64,000 bases of DNA. Origin: Runella defluvii (GTDB lineage Bacteria > Bacteroidota > Bacteroidia > Cytophagales > Spirosomataceae). Shown in pieces: positions 28,619-37,021 of the stretch. Position 1 is the stretch's first letter. Every line of letters begins with the position of its first letter. Made by a program: the position numbers and the translations under genes. The notes under the pieces are model-generated. The model did not search any database. It had not been told where the DNA came from and worked only from the letters and a program-made list of their open reading frames with translations. The DNA is taken from positions 248,001-312,000 of the forward strand of contig NZ_JACIBY010000006.1 in assembly GCF_014195535.1 (NCBI RefSeq), given 5' to 3'.

Positions 28619-29512
28619 ATGAGAAAAATTGTTTTATTTTCATTGTCTGTTCTCCTCTTTGCATCTTGCAACAAGAAACAACTGGCCCAACTCAACAAAG
28701 AAAAAGCTGAACTCCAAGCATTGTTGGACAAAAACAAGGCTGATTGCGACGCGTTGACCTCAAAATTGAACAATGACATCAGCGATTTGAAAAGCCAAAT
28801 CAAGTTGAAAGATGGCGATGTTACCAACGAACGTGCTAAACTCAAAGCATTGGAAGATGAATTGGCGTACTTGAAACGTACAAACACCAACCTTCTTGAC
28901 CGTTTGTCTGACTTGTCTATTGTAAGTAAAGATGGAGCAGAAAGCATCAAAAAATCATTGGATGCCTTGAACCGTCAGAGCTCTTACATCCAAGATTTGA
29001 ACTCAAACTTGCGTCGCAAGGATTCACTTAACTTGGCGTTGGTGATGAGCCTCAAGCGCTCACTTGACAATGTGAACGACGAAGACGTAAACATCGAAGT
29101 GAAAAAAGGCGTAGTGTATATCTCGCTTTCAGACAAAATGTTGTTCAAATACGGCAGCTACGAAATCACGCCACAAGCTGAAACCGTGTTGAGCAAAATT
29201 GCTAAAGTAGTAAACGACCGCAAAGATTTCGACATCTTGGTAGAAGGCCACACAGACAGCGTACCGTACAACAGCGCATCGGTGTTGGAAGACAACTGGG
29301 ATTTGAGTGCTAAGCGTGCAACGTCAGTAGTACGTACACTTCAGAAAAAATACAGCGTAGCACCTGAGCGTATGACCGCAGGTGGCCGTGGAGAATATGT
29401 ACCAAAAGTAGCGAACGACAGCAGCAAAAACCGCAGCGTAAACCGTCGTACTGAAATCGTTATTCTTCCAAAACTTGACCAATTCTTCCAAATGTTTGAA
29501 GGAGGAAAATAA
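28619..29512 (+). CDS. OmpA family peptidoglycan-binding lipoprotein
   Basis: A 297-residue lipoprotein (LLFASCNKKQLAQ gives the lipobox and Cys). Residues 20-100 form a heptad-rich coiled coil (QLNKEKAELQALLDKNKADCDAL). The last 130 residues are an OmpA C-terminal domain with LFKYGSYEITPQAETVLSKIA, ILVEGHTDSVPYN and NRSVNRRTEIVILP, the diaminopimelate-binding signature. It should anchor the outer membrane to the cell wall. It is a single-gene unit with a clear terminator at its 3' end. Confidence 0.94.
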   Translation: MRKIVLFSLSVLLFASCNKKQLAQLNKEKAELQALLDKNKADCDALTSKLNNDISDLKSQIKLKDGDVTNERAKLKALEDELAYLKRTNTNLLDRLSDLSIVSKDGAESIKKSLDALNRQSSYIQDLNSNLRRKDSLNLALVMSLKRSLDNVNDEDVNIEVKKGVVYISLSDKMLFKYGSYEITPQAETVLSKIAKVVNDRKDFDILVEGHTDSVPYNSASVLEDNWDLSAKRATSVVRTLQKKYSVAPERMTAGGRGEYVPKVANDSSKNRSVNRRTEIVILPKLDQFFQMFEGGK

Positions 29513-29538
29513 GGTCTAAAAACCTTTCCCAACCATGG

Positions 29539-29573
29539 CGAGCGATGTCTTTCGAGGCATCGCTCGTTTTTTT
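29539..29573 (+). terminator. Terminator of the OmpA lipoprotein gene
   Basis: A 9-bp stem (29539-29547 with 29558-29566) is followed by seven T. It lies 26 bases after the stop codon. Confidence 0.92.
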
Positions 29574-29628
29574 GGGGAAATCTCATAACTTCGTGACACT
29601 TTACGCGTTTTTGATAAAAAGGACCACC

Positions 29629-31281
29629 ATGAAACATTTCCGTAAACTCATTCTTGCCGCTGTGTGCGTTGTGTCCGTAGGTTTTTTTGCCTTCCGCAAT
29701 GACGAACGCTTTTTTGAAATCGCCCGTAACTTAGACATTTATGCCACGCTGTTTAAGGAACTTAATCGCTATTATGTGGACGAAATCAACCCCAATCGGT
29801 TGACTAAAATGAGCATAGAATCTATGCTTAAAAACCTCGACCCTTACACCAACTTCTACGCCGAAGACGAAATTGAAGATTATCGCACCATGACCACGGG
29901 CCAATACACGGGCATCGGGGCAATAATCACTCCCAACAAAGGCAAACAAATCATTTATTCTATTCTGGAAGATTCTCCCGCCGCCAAAGCAAACCTTCAC
30001 GTAGGAGATGAAATTGTCAAAATCGACGGAATAGACATCACAACCCGCAAGGACGCCAACCCCGACAAACTCATGAAAGGGCAGGCCAATTCGTCGGTGA
30101 AGCTCGCCGTGCGCCGTGTGGGTACCAAAGACCTGATTGAAGTCAATGTAACGCGTGAATTTGTCAAAACAGGCAATGTTCCTTATTACGGAATGCTCGA
30201 AAACGAAGTAGGTTACATCGACCTCAAAGATTTTAATCAAACGGCGGCCCGCGAGGTAAAAAATGCCCTGGTGGAGCTCAAAGGAAAAGGCATGAAAAAA
30301 TTGGTGCTTGACCTTCGCGAAAACCCAGGTGGATTGCTTGACCAAGCTGTATTGATTTGTAACTTATTCATTCCCAAAGATGCTGAAGTGGTATCAAACC
30401 GTGGAAAAGTAACGGAGTGGAACAAAACTTATACGGCTCCAATGGCCCCCGTGGACACCGACATTCCGTTGGTGGTGCTGGTCAATGGCCGCAGTGCCTC
30501 AGCTTCTGAAATTGTCTCGGGAGTAATGCAAGATTACGACCGTGGTGTGTTGGTGGGGCAAAGAACCTACGGCAAAGGGCTTGTCCAGACAACCCGCGAT
30601 TTGTCGTACAATACCAAATTGAAAGTAACCGTTGCGAAGTACTACATCCCGAGCGGGCGCTGTATTCAGGCCATTGATTATAGCCACCGCAACCCCGACG
30701 GAAGCGTAGCAAAAGTACCTGACTCGCTCAAAGTGGCCTTCAAAACCCGCAATGGCCGCGTGGTATATGACGGTGGTGGGGTAGAACCTGATGTAGCTAC
30801 CGAACTGCCCGCATTGCCGACAATTGTGACAAGTCTAAACGCCAAAGGCTTGTTGTTTGACTATGCCTTGCACTACCGCGCAGCACACCCGACCATCAAA
30901 ACTGCCAAGGAATTTGAACTGACCGATGCCGATTATCAAGCATTTTCGACTTGGTTAAAAGACAAAGAATACGACTACGTGACGCAGGTAGAGAAAGACC
31001 TCGGCACGCTTGAGGCGTCGGCAAAAAAAGAAAAGTATTTTGATGTTATCCAAGAACAACTCAAAGCGCTTAAAACCAAGCTAGGCCATAGCAAAGAGAG
31101 TGATTTGGCTATGTTCAAAAAAGACATTAAGCATTTGCTAGAGCGGGAGATTGTGTCGCACTATTACCTCCAAAAAGGGGAGCGCGAATACGTATTCCGC
31201 ACAGATGCCGAAGTAAAGGCAGCGCTTGATTTGTTTAAAGACATGCCTCGCTACGAAAAAATATTGAAAGGACAGAAATAA
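29629..31281 (+). CDS. S41 family C-terminal processing peptidase
   Basis: A 550-residue protease with an N-terminal membrane/signal segment (LILAAVCVVSVGFFAF), a helical domain, a PDZ domain at about residues 85-165 (AAKANLHVGDEIVKIDGID), and the S41 catalytic core with ENPGGLL, the nucleophile motif NGRSASASEIVSG and the Lys-containing RTYGKGLVQ. It cleaves C-termini of periplasmic proteins in the tail-specific protease manner. The ATG at 29629 gives the signal segment directly; the upstream in-frame start would fall inside the preceding terminator. A 170-residue helical tail follows the core, as in Bacteroidota family members. Confidence 0.95.
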   Translation: MKHFRKLILAAVCVVSVGFFAFRNDERFFEIARNLDIYATLFKELNRYYVDEINPNRLTKMSIESMLKNLDPYTNFYAEDEIEDYRTMTTGQYTGIGAIITPNKGKQIIYSILEDSPAAKANLHVGDEIVKIDGIDITTRKDANPDKLMKGQANSSVKLAVRRVGTKDLIEVNVTREFVKTGNVPYYGMLENEVGYIDLKDFNQTAAREVKNALVELKGKGMKKLVLDLRENPGGLLDQAVLICNLFIPKDAEVVSNRGKVTEWNKTYTAPMAPVDTDIPLVVLVNGRSASASEIVSGVMQDYDRGVLVGQRTYGKGLVQTTRDLSYNTKLKVTVAKYYIPSGRCIQAIDYSHRNPDGSVAKVPDSLKVAFKTRNGRVVYDGGGVEPDVATELPALPTIVTSLNAKGLLFDYALHYRAAHPTIKTAKEFELTDADYQAFSTWLKDKEYDYVTQVEKDLGTLEASAKKEKYFDVIQEQLKALKTKLGHSKESDLAMFKKDIKHLLEREIVSHYYLQKGEREYVFRTDAEVKAALDLFKDMPRYEKILKGQK

Positions 31282-31287
31282 GTCTCC

Positions 31288-31317
31288 GTGGGTCGGGCTA
31301 TGAGCAGCCCGACCCAC
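31288..31317 (+). terminator. Hairpin after the S41 protease gene
   Basis: A perfect 12-bp GC-rich stem (31288-31299 with 31306-31317) and 6-base loop start 6 bases after the stop. There is no T-run, so termination strength is uncertain; it may also protect the transcript end. Confidence 0.6.
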
Positions 31318-31346
31318 AATGTATTCGGTATTTTCCCCCTATTTCC

Positions 31347-31354
31347 TACATTTG
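31347..31354 (+). promoter_or_regulatory. -7 box (TACATTTG) for the MTHFR-like gene
   Basis: Exact TAnnTTTG match 23 bases ahead of the ATG at 31378. It supports that start over the frame opening at 31288. Confidence 0.55.
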
Positions 31355-31377
31355 CAACTCCATTTACGAATTGCAGC

Positions 31378-32313
31378 ATGTTTTTAACGAAAATCAAATC
31401 AAAAGAGTCGGGTTTATTGCTCTACGGAATCACTCCTCCCAAATCACAAACCGCTCCTGAAAAAGTAAGTGAGATTGCCGAAAAAACACTGGCCCGTTTG
31501 CAAGGGCTAGACATCGACGCCCTCATTGTGTATGACGTCCAAGATGAATCGAGTCGCACTTCGGAAGAACGGCCGTTTCCATTTATTACCGCCCTCGACC
31601 CCTTTGATTTTGCCCGTCAGCATTTGGCACCTCTTGAAATCCCCAAAATTATTTATCGCCCCGCAGGAAAGTTTACCCAAGACGAACTTCGTCAGTGGGT
31701 GAGCGATTTGACCCAACAAGGCTTTTATCCTGTGTTTGTGGGCGTTCCCTCGCCTGATTTTATGCCCGTCACCAGCCTACCCAACGCCTACGCCGTTTGG
31801 CGGGAATTTGAACAAAATTCTATCATTGGGGCTGTAACCATTCCCGAACGACATGCTGTTCTCAACGACGAAGACCAACGCATCCTTGACAAAGTAGCCA
31901 GCGGGGTTAGTTATTTTGTCTCCCAGTGTGTGTTCAACGTAGCCTATGCCAAACAAATGCTTACGGCCGTCGTCAACACCTGTCAAGCGCAACAATTGCC
32001 CCTTCCTACGTTTGTATTTACCATTACCGCCTGTGGGTCAAAAAAAACACTCCACTTCATGGAATGGTTGGGTATTCACGTGCCTGATTCGGTCAAAGAA
32101 ACCTTGCTGGAATCTGAAAACATCCTCGAAACGTCGGTGAATCTTTGCTTACAAATTGCGGATGAACTTATTGAGTTTTGTGACGAGCACGCCATTCCTT
32201 TTGGCTTTAACATCGAAAGTGTGGCCATCCGTAAAGACGAAATCGAAGCATCTATTTACATGGTCAATCAACTACGTGAGCGGCTTGTAGCAAAAGGACT
32301 AAGAAATAACTAA
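31378..32313 (+). CDS. Methylenetetrahydrofolate reductase-like TIM-barrel protein
   Basis: A 311-residue protein with the MTHFR/FAD-linked reductase pattern: GLLLYGITPPKSQTAPEKVSEIAEKTL at the start, an LDIDALIVYDVQDESSRTSEERPFPF strand, GAVTIPERHAVLNDEDQRI, YFVSQCVFNVAYAKQML and a C-terminal FGFNIESVAIRKDEIEASI. It differs from canonical MetF in lacking a clear SVTWGAGG-type segment, so it may be a paralogue acting on another C1 carrier or a flavin-free relative. The mnmH gene follows after 12 bases, so they are probably co-transcribed. Confidence 0.75.
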   Translation: MFLTKIKSKESGLLLYGITPPKSQTAPEKVSEIAEKTLARLQGLDIDALIVYDVQDESSRTSEERPFPFITALDPFDFARQHLAPLEIPKIIYRPAGKFTQDELRQWVSDLTQQGFYPVFVGVPSPDFMPVTSLPNAYAVWREFEQNSIIGAVTIPERHAVLNDEDQRILDKVASGVSYFVSQCVFNVAYAKQMLTAVVNTCQAQQLPLPTFVFTITACGSKKTLHFMEWLGIHVPDSVKETLLESENILETSVNLCLQIADELIEFCDEHAIPFGFNIESVAIRKDEIEASIYMVNQLRERLVAKGLRNN

Positions 32314-32325
32314 TCGGAAAATTTC

Positions 32326-33345
32326 ATGGCGACAGCACTCTCTCCCGCTGATTTTTTGCAAGCCTCTCAGCGCTTGCCCATCATCGACGTGCGGTCGCCA
32401 GGCGAATATAGCCACGCTCACATTCCTGGTGCCATCAATATCCCGCTTTTTAGCAACGATGAACGGGTCAAAGTAGGCACTTGCTACAAACAACAAGGAC
32501 GCGATGCTGCCGTACGATTAGGGTTAGAAATGGTCGGGCCTAAACTCGCTTTATTCGTCAAAAAAGCCGACTTAGTCGCTCCTCAACGGGAAGTGCTGGT
32601 TCACTGCTGGCGCGGAGGAATGCGCAGTGGAAGCTTTGCGTGGTTATTACGAACTGCGGGCTTCCGCGTATCAACCCTCGAAGGTGGCTACAAAGCCTAC
32701 CGCAACCACGTTTTGGAGTCGTTTCAGCACCCGCAAAACATGTCCATTTTGGGTGGCCCAACAGGGAGCGGCAAAACCGACATTCTACGTGCGCTGGCCG
32801 AAATGGGCGAACAAGTCATTGATTTGGAGGCCATCGCCCACCATAAAGGCTCGGCCTACGGCGCAATTGGCCAAGCGCCACAGCCTTCGTCGGAGCAATT
32901 TGAAAACCTGCTGCATCAACAATGGCGTTTGCTTAACCCACACCAACGGGTGTGGCTAGAAAGCGAAAGTCGGCACATTGGAGGCTGTTTTATTCCGCTG
33001 GCTTTTTGGCAACAAATGCAGCAACCGACGGAGTTTGTTTTTGTTGACCTTCCTAAAGACCTTCGCATTCAACGCCTCGTCCGCGAATACGCTTGCTACG
33101 ACCACACGTTACTGCAAGCGGCTACCGAGCGCATCAAAAAACGCCTTGGCGGCCAGCACTACAAAGCCGCCATTGAGGCCCTCCAACGCCACGACTACGC
33201 TACTGTAGCCGATATTTCGCTCAACTACTACGACAAAGCTTACCTCTACGAGCTTTCTCAACGCACTATTTCTCATCACCTCCACCCTACCGACGACAAC
33301 CCCACGGCTACAGCGCAAGCCATCTTACAACTTAAAGCATATTAA
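32326..33345 (+). CDS. mnmH: tRNA 2-selenouridine/geranyl-2-thiouridine synthase
   Basis: A 339-residue enzyme (MnmH/SelU/YbbB). The N-terminal rhodanese domain runs from IIDVRSPGEYSHAHIPGA to HCWRGGMRSG with catalytic Cys94; the insert FSNDERVKVGTCYKQQG is diagnostic of this family. The C-terminal P-loop domain has LGGPTGSGKTDILRAL. The enzyme geranylates and then selenates 2-thiouridine at the wobble position of tRNAs for Lys, Glu and Gln. No selenophosphate synthase gene is in the window. It lies 12 bases after the MTHFR-like gene. Confidence 0.93.
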   Translation: MATALSPADFLQASQRLPIIDVRSPGEYSHAHIPGAINIPLFSNDERVKVGTCYKQQGRDAAVRLGLEMVGPKLALFVKKADLVAPQREVLVHCWRGGMRSGSFAWLLRTAGFRVSTLEGGYKAYRNHVLESFQHPQNMSILGGPTGSGKTDILRALAEMGEQVIDLEAIAHHKGSAYGAIGQAPQPSSEQFENLLHQQWRLLNPHQRVWLESESRHIGGCFIPLAFWQQMQQPTEFVFVDLPKDLRIQRLVREYACYDHTLLQAATERIKKRLGGQHYKAAIEALQRHDYATVADISLNYYDKAYLYELSQRTISHHLHPTDDNPTATAQAILQLKAY

Positions 33346-33596
33346 TGCCAAGTCTATTTTAAATAATTTTACGAATAACTATCAGTAAATCAAAATTTTA
33401 CATTTTATCCAACCGATAAAACTATTAATTCCATGGTAATAAAAGACACTACTTTTACCACGACATAACAGTTTTTGAATAGTTGATTGCATTTAGTGGC
33501 CAGTTCGCTAAAAAAAGATTGATTTTACTGAACATTGGGGCAATTTTTGACTGTTTTCGCACATTAATGATTACTCATTCTAGCCAAAATATCATT

Positions 33597-34169
33597 ATGA
33601 ACATCGCCCTACAACCAAGCACTTCCAAAGAAGGAAGCGGGTTAGAAAAATCGGCATCTTCTCAAAAGGAAAATAGTAAAATCATGATTGTCTTAAATGC
33701 AAAAGACTTTCAAGAATGTTGTTTGGAATTGGTTCGCCAACAGATTGCCTTTGAAGTGAAATACAATGGATATTCTTCTCCAAAAACAGCCACTGATGGT
33801 GATTCGACTTCTAATGACAATTACCTTGAAATTATAAAAAAAATCCATGATGAATACCTTCAAGGAGATTTCAGCAAAGTGCCTCCTTCCGAAAAAGAAA
33901 TCACTGAAAATCATGGCATTAAACCTGCCTTGTTTAAAAGTCTGTTTAAAAAAGTATATGGACAGCCATTTTATCAACTTTACACAACAAAGCGAATGGA
34001 GCAAGCTGCTTCGCTCTTGAAAAAAGGGTATAAAGCAAACGAAATAGCAGCGATGATTGGCTACAGTGCATCCTCTGCGATTAAGTTCAACAAAATGTTT
34101 CAGAAGTACTTTCAAATGACTCCCAAAAAATACCAACTCCAGTTTTATGGTAAAATAAACCGACGGTAG
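33597..34169 (+). CDS. AraC family helix-turn-helix protein
   Basis: About 190 residues from the ATG at 33597. The N-terminal 65 residues are unassigned (MIVLNAKDFQECCLELVRQQ looks like a conserved start of something). The C-terminal 100 residues are an AraC DNA-binding domain: HGIKPALFKSLFKKVYGQPFYQLYTTKRMEQAASLLKKGYKANEIAAMIGYSAS with the second helix-turn-helix following. ATGs at 33567 and 33684 are alternatives; there is no ribosome binding site to decide. The gene is convergent with ypdA and has an AT-rich 250-base upstream region with no clear promoter. Its target is unknown. Confidence 0.82.
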   Translation: MNIALQPSTSKEGSGLEKSASSQKENSKIMIVLNAKDFQECCLELVRQQIAFEVKYNGYSSPKTATDGDSTSNDNYLEIIKKIHDEYLQGDFSKVPPSEKEITENHGIKPALFKSLFKKVYGQPFYQLYTTKRMEQAASLLKKGYKANEIAAMIGYSASSAIKFNKMFQKYFQMTPKKYQLQFYGKINRR

Positions 34170-34173
34170 TTCG

Positions 34174-35181
34174 TTAAATCCGATCAATCAATTCTTTGAC
34201 CTTACGTACCTTACGACCCGCAATATGGTCAATGATAGCGGCTGCATGGTCGCGCCCATTCTCGATAAAGACTTTTTCTGTATGAATACCTGCCACCACG
34301 GTGCCACACAAGTATAACCCAGAGACGTTGGTTTCAAAGGTTTCTGGGTCAAATACTGGCACCATACTTGGTTGGCGCAACTCCACCCCACACCGCTGAA
34401 GCAATGCTCCATCTGGTATATACCCAATGAGCATCAATACAAAATCAGCTTCAAGCCATTCTTCCTCACCCGTTTGGGTATTTTCTATCAACACCCGCTT
34501 CGGCTCTATGGCTTTGGTAAGGCTATTAAAACGCGTTTTTATTTTCCCTTCTTTGACCCGATTTTTGACGTCAGGAATAAGCCAATACTTCACAGTTGGA
34601 CGGAAATCCTCCCCTCGGTGAACGACAGTGACGTCCACGTCGTGGCGGTACATTTCCAGCGCGGCCTCCACGGCAGAATTGGCTCCTCCCACAATCACAA
34701 CTTTGGAAAATGAGTACTGAAACGGTTCGTCATAATAAGGAGAAACATGCGGAAGTTTTTCCCCATTTATCCCCAAAAAGCGAGGAAAGTCAAAATAACC
34801 CGTCGAGATAATGACCTTTTTGGCATAGTAATTTTCTCCTCCTACCGTCTGAATTTCAAAGACTTCGTTGTCTTGTTTTACAACCTGCGCTACTTCCGTA
34901 AACAATTTAAAGTTGAGGTGATAATACCCCGCCACTTTCCGATAATACTGCAACGCCTCACTGCGGTTGGCTTTGACGTCCGAAATGGGAAACGGGATGC
35001 CTCCAATCTCAATATTTTCGGCAGTAGAGAAAAAACGCATTCGTTTGGGATAGCGTCGAATCGACTCCGTGATGCTCCCCTTTTCAAGAATCAAATGGCT
35101 CAATCCTGCCTTCGCAGCCTCTATCCCAGCCGCCAGCCCACAAGGCCCCGCGCCTACTATCAATACATCGTACAATTGCAT
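34174..35181 (-). CDS. ypdA: YpdA-type putative bacillithiol disulfide reductase
   Basis: A 335-residue flavoprotein. The FAD motif DVLIVGAGPCGLAAGIEA is at the N-terminus and the NAD(P)H motif VVIVGGANSAVEAALEM is in the middle; between them the segments FSTAENIEIGGIPFP and VKANRSEALQYYRKVAG are characteristic of YpdA rather than thioredoxin reductase. There is no CxxC redox centre, as expected for YpdA. It reduces bacillithiol disulfide in firmicutes, and Bacteroidota with bsh genes share it. The gene is divergent from the S10 peptidase and convergent with the AraC gene. Confidence 0.9.
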   Translation of the reverse strand: MQLYDVLIVGAGPCGLAAGIEAAKAGLSHLILEKGSITESIRRYPKRMRFFSTAENIEIGGIPFPISDVKANRSEALQYYRKVAGYYHLNFKLFTEVAQVVKQDNEVFEIQTVGGENYYAKKVIISTGYFDFPRFLGINGEKLPHVSPYYDEPFQYSFSKVVIVGGANSAVEAALEMYRHDVDVTVVHRGEDFRPTVKYWLIPDVKNRVKEGKIKTRFNSLTKAIEPKRVLIENTQTGEEEWLEADFVLMLIGYIPDGALLQRCGVELRQPSMVPVFDPETFETNVSGLYLCGTVVAGIHTEKVFIENGRDHAAAIIDHIAGRKVRKVKELIDRI

Positions 35182-35292
35182 GGTGGATTACGATTACTTA
35201 GTGAAGTCCCAAAATTACGGCTTTCATCCCAAAAGTAGTCTCATCAATAAGGTAATATAGCGACATTTTAGGCTTTTAAAGCTATACAATTT

Positions 35293-35300
35293 TACATTTG
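35293..35300 (+). promoter_or_regulatory. -7 box (TACATTTG) for the S10 peptidase gene
   Basis: Exact TAnnTTTG match 78 bases before the ATG at 35379, giving a leader of about 70 bases. Confidence 0.5.
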
Positions 35301-35378
35301 TAGCCTAGAATGCTTTCTTGCATAAGCGTTCACATTGCGTGTCTGGTCAATTATAACTTTCAATCAAACTAAACCTAA

Positions 35379-36932
35379 ATGAAAAAACCATTACTCTTGG
35401 CAGCGGCCTTGCTCGTAGGAAGCTACCTCACCCATGCCCAACAGCGCCCCGCAGGCGGTGGCGAGCGCCAAGCCTCTACCTCTACGGCTCCCTCAAAAGA
35501 CGACAAATCGGGCGAGAGCATTCCGTTTAACCCTGATTCCTTTGTTGTTACCGAAAGCGAAGTAACCGTAAAAGGGCAGCGCGTGCCTTACAAAGCCACC
35601 ACTGGCACCATGCCCGTTTTTGACGAAGGGGGCAAAGCCATCGCTGGCTTATTTTACATGTACTACGAACGCAGCGACGTAAAAGACCGCGGCACACGCC
35701 CGTTGATTATCTCGTTCAACGGAGGACCTGGAACAGCATCGGTGTGGATGCACATGGCCTACACTGGCCCTGTCCTGCTCAACATCGACGACGAGGGCTA
35801 TCCGCTACAACCGTATGGCTATAAGAAAAACCCCTATTCGATTTTGGACGTAGCCGATATTGTGTTCATTGACCCCGTTAATACAGGTTATTCGCGCCCC
35901 GTTAGCAAAGATGTTCCTACATCGAAGTTTTTTGGGGTAAATGCCGACATCAAATATTTGGCCGAATGGATTCGTACGTTTGTGACTCGCAACAATCGTT
36001 GGGATTCGCCGAAATACCTCATCGGCGAAAGTTACGGCACGACGCGCGTCTCAGGCTTGGCACTTGAGCTGCAAAGCAACCAATGGATGTACATCAACGG
36101 CGTAATCTTGGTATCGCCGACTACGCTTGGTATCGAGCGTGGTGAAGCTTCTGAGGCAGCATTGAAAGTACCTTACTGTGCTGCTACCGCTTGGTACCAC
36201 AAAAAACTTCCTGCGGATTTACAGAAAAAAGACTTGACCGATTTCTTACCCGAAGTTGAGAATTTTACCATCAATGAGCTTCTTCCTGCCGTAAGCATGG
36301 GCGGCTTTTTGGATGATGCCAAACGCAAAGCCATCGCGGCTAAACTCGCTCGTTATACGGGAGTTTCGGAAAAAGAAGTTCTCCAAAATAACCTCAACAT
36401 GCCGCTTCAATACTTCTGGAAAGAGCTTTTGCGCGACGAAGGCTACACAGTAGGGCGTTTGGATTCTCGCTACAAAGGCATCGACCGCAAAGACGCTGGC
36501 GACCGCCCCGATTTTAACGCAGAGTTGACGTCGTGGTTGCACTCGTTTACGCCTGCCATCAACATGTACCTTCGTAACGAGCTCAATTACAAAACCGACC
36601 TCAAATACTACATGTTTGGCCCTGTCAACCCTTGGGATCGCTCTAACGACCAAACGGGCGAAAACCTCCGTCAGGCCATGGCTCAGAACCCTTACTTGCA
36701 CTTATTGGTACAGTCGGGTTACTACGACGGCGCTTGCGATTATTTCAATGCCCAATACAACATGTGGCAAATGGACCCTGCTGGAAAACTCAAAAACCGC
36801 ATGAGCTGGAAAGGCTACCGCAGCGGTCACATGATGTATTTGCGCAAGGAAGACCTTCAAAAGTCAAATGACGACATTCGCGACTTTATCAAGAAGTCAA
36901 CACCGAAGTCGAACCAGCCTGCCAAGTACTAG
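35379..36932 (+). CDS. Secreted S10 family serine carboxypeptidase-like protein
   Basis: A 517-residue alpha/beta hydrolase with a signal peptide (LLLAAALLVGSYLTHAQ). The catalytic set is complete: Ser218 in GESYGTTR, Asp450 in GYYDGACD and His484 in SGHMMY. The oxyanion segment ISFNGGPGTASVWMHM matches carboxypeptidase S10 (NGGPG). It should trim C-terminal residues of peptides in the periplasm. A low-complexity linker (AGGGERQASTSTAPSKDDK) follows the signal peptide. An 18-bp hairpin starts 34 bases after the stop and runs into the next gene's start codon. Confidence 0.94.
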   Translation: MKKPLLLAAALLVGSYLTHAQQRPAGGGERQASTSTAPSKDDKSGESIPFNPDSFVVTESEVTVKGQRVPYKATTGTMPVFDEGGKAIAGLFYMYYERSDVKDRGTRPLIISFNGGPGTASVWMHMAYTGPVLLNIDDEGYPLQPYGYKKNPYSILDVADIVFIDPVNTGYSRPVSKDVPTSKFFGVNADIKYLAEWIRTFVTRNNRWDSPKYLIGESYGTTRVSGLALELQSNQWMYINGVILVSPTTLGIERGEASEAALKVPYCAATAWYHKKLPADLQKKDLTDFLPEVENFTINELLPAVSMGGFLDDAKRKAIAAKLARYTGVSEKEVLQNNLNMPLQYFWKELLRDEGYTVGRLDSRYKGIDRKDAGDRPDFNAELTSWLHSFTPAINMYLRNELNYKTDLKYYMFGPVNPWDRSNDQTGENLRQAMAQNPYLHLLVQSGYYDGACDYFNAQYNMWQMDPAGKLKNRMSWKGYRSGHMMYLRKEDLQKSNDDIRDFIKKSTPKSNQPAKY

Positions 36933-36966
36933 TGAATAGGCGGTTATAGTATCAGTAAAATTCAGC

Positions 36967-37021
36967 GAAAACTTGCTTCATAAGGGGATAAACTTTTCCG
37001 AATCTTATGAAGCAAGTTTTC
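36967..37021 (+). promoter_or_regulatory. 18-bp hairpin that contains the start codon of the next gene
   Basis: The arms 36967-36984 and 37004-37021 are perfect reverse complements with a 19-base loop. The ATG at 37007-37009 lies inside the right arm. It could act as terminator of the S10 gene, as a translation-control hairpin for the following gene, or both. Confidence 0.75.

Noticed and set aside
36246-36701. 151-codon minus-strand frame inside the S10 peptidase gene
   Set aside because: Antisense to the region between Ser218 and Asp450 of a complete enzyme; no supporting features.
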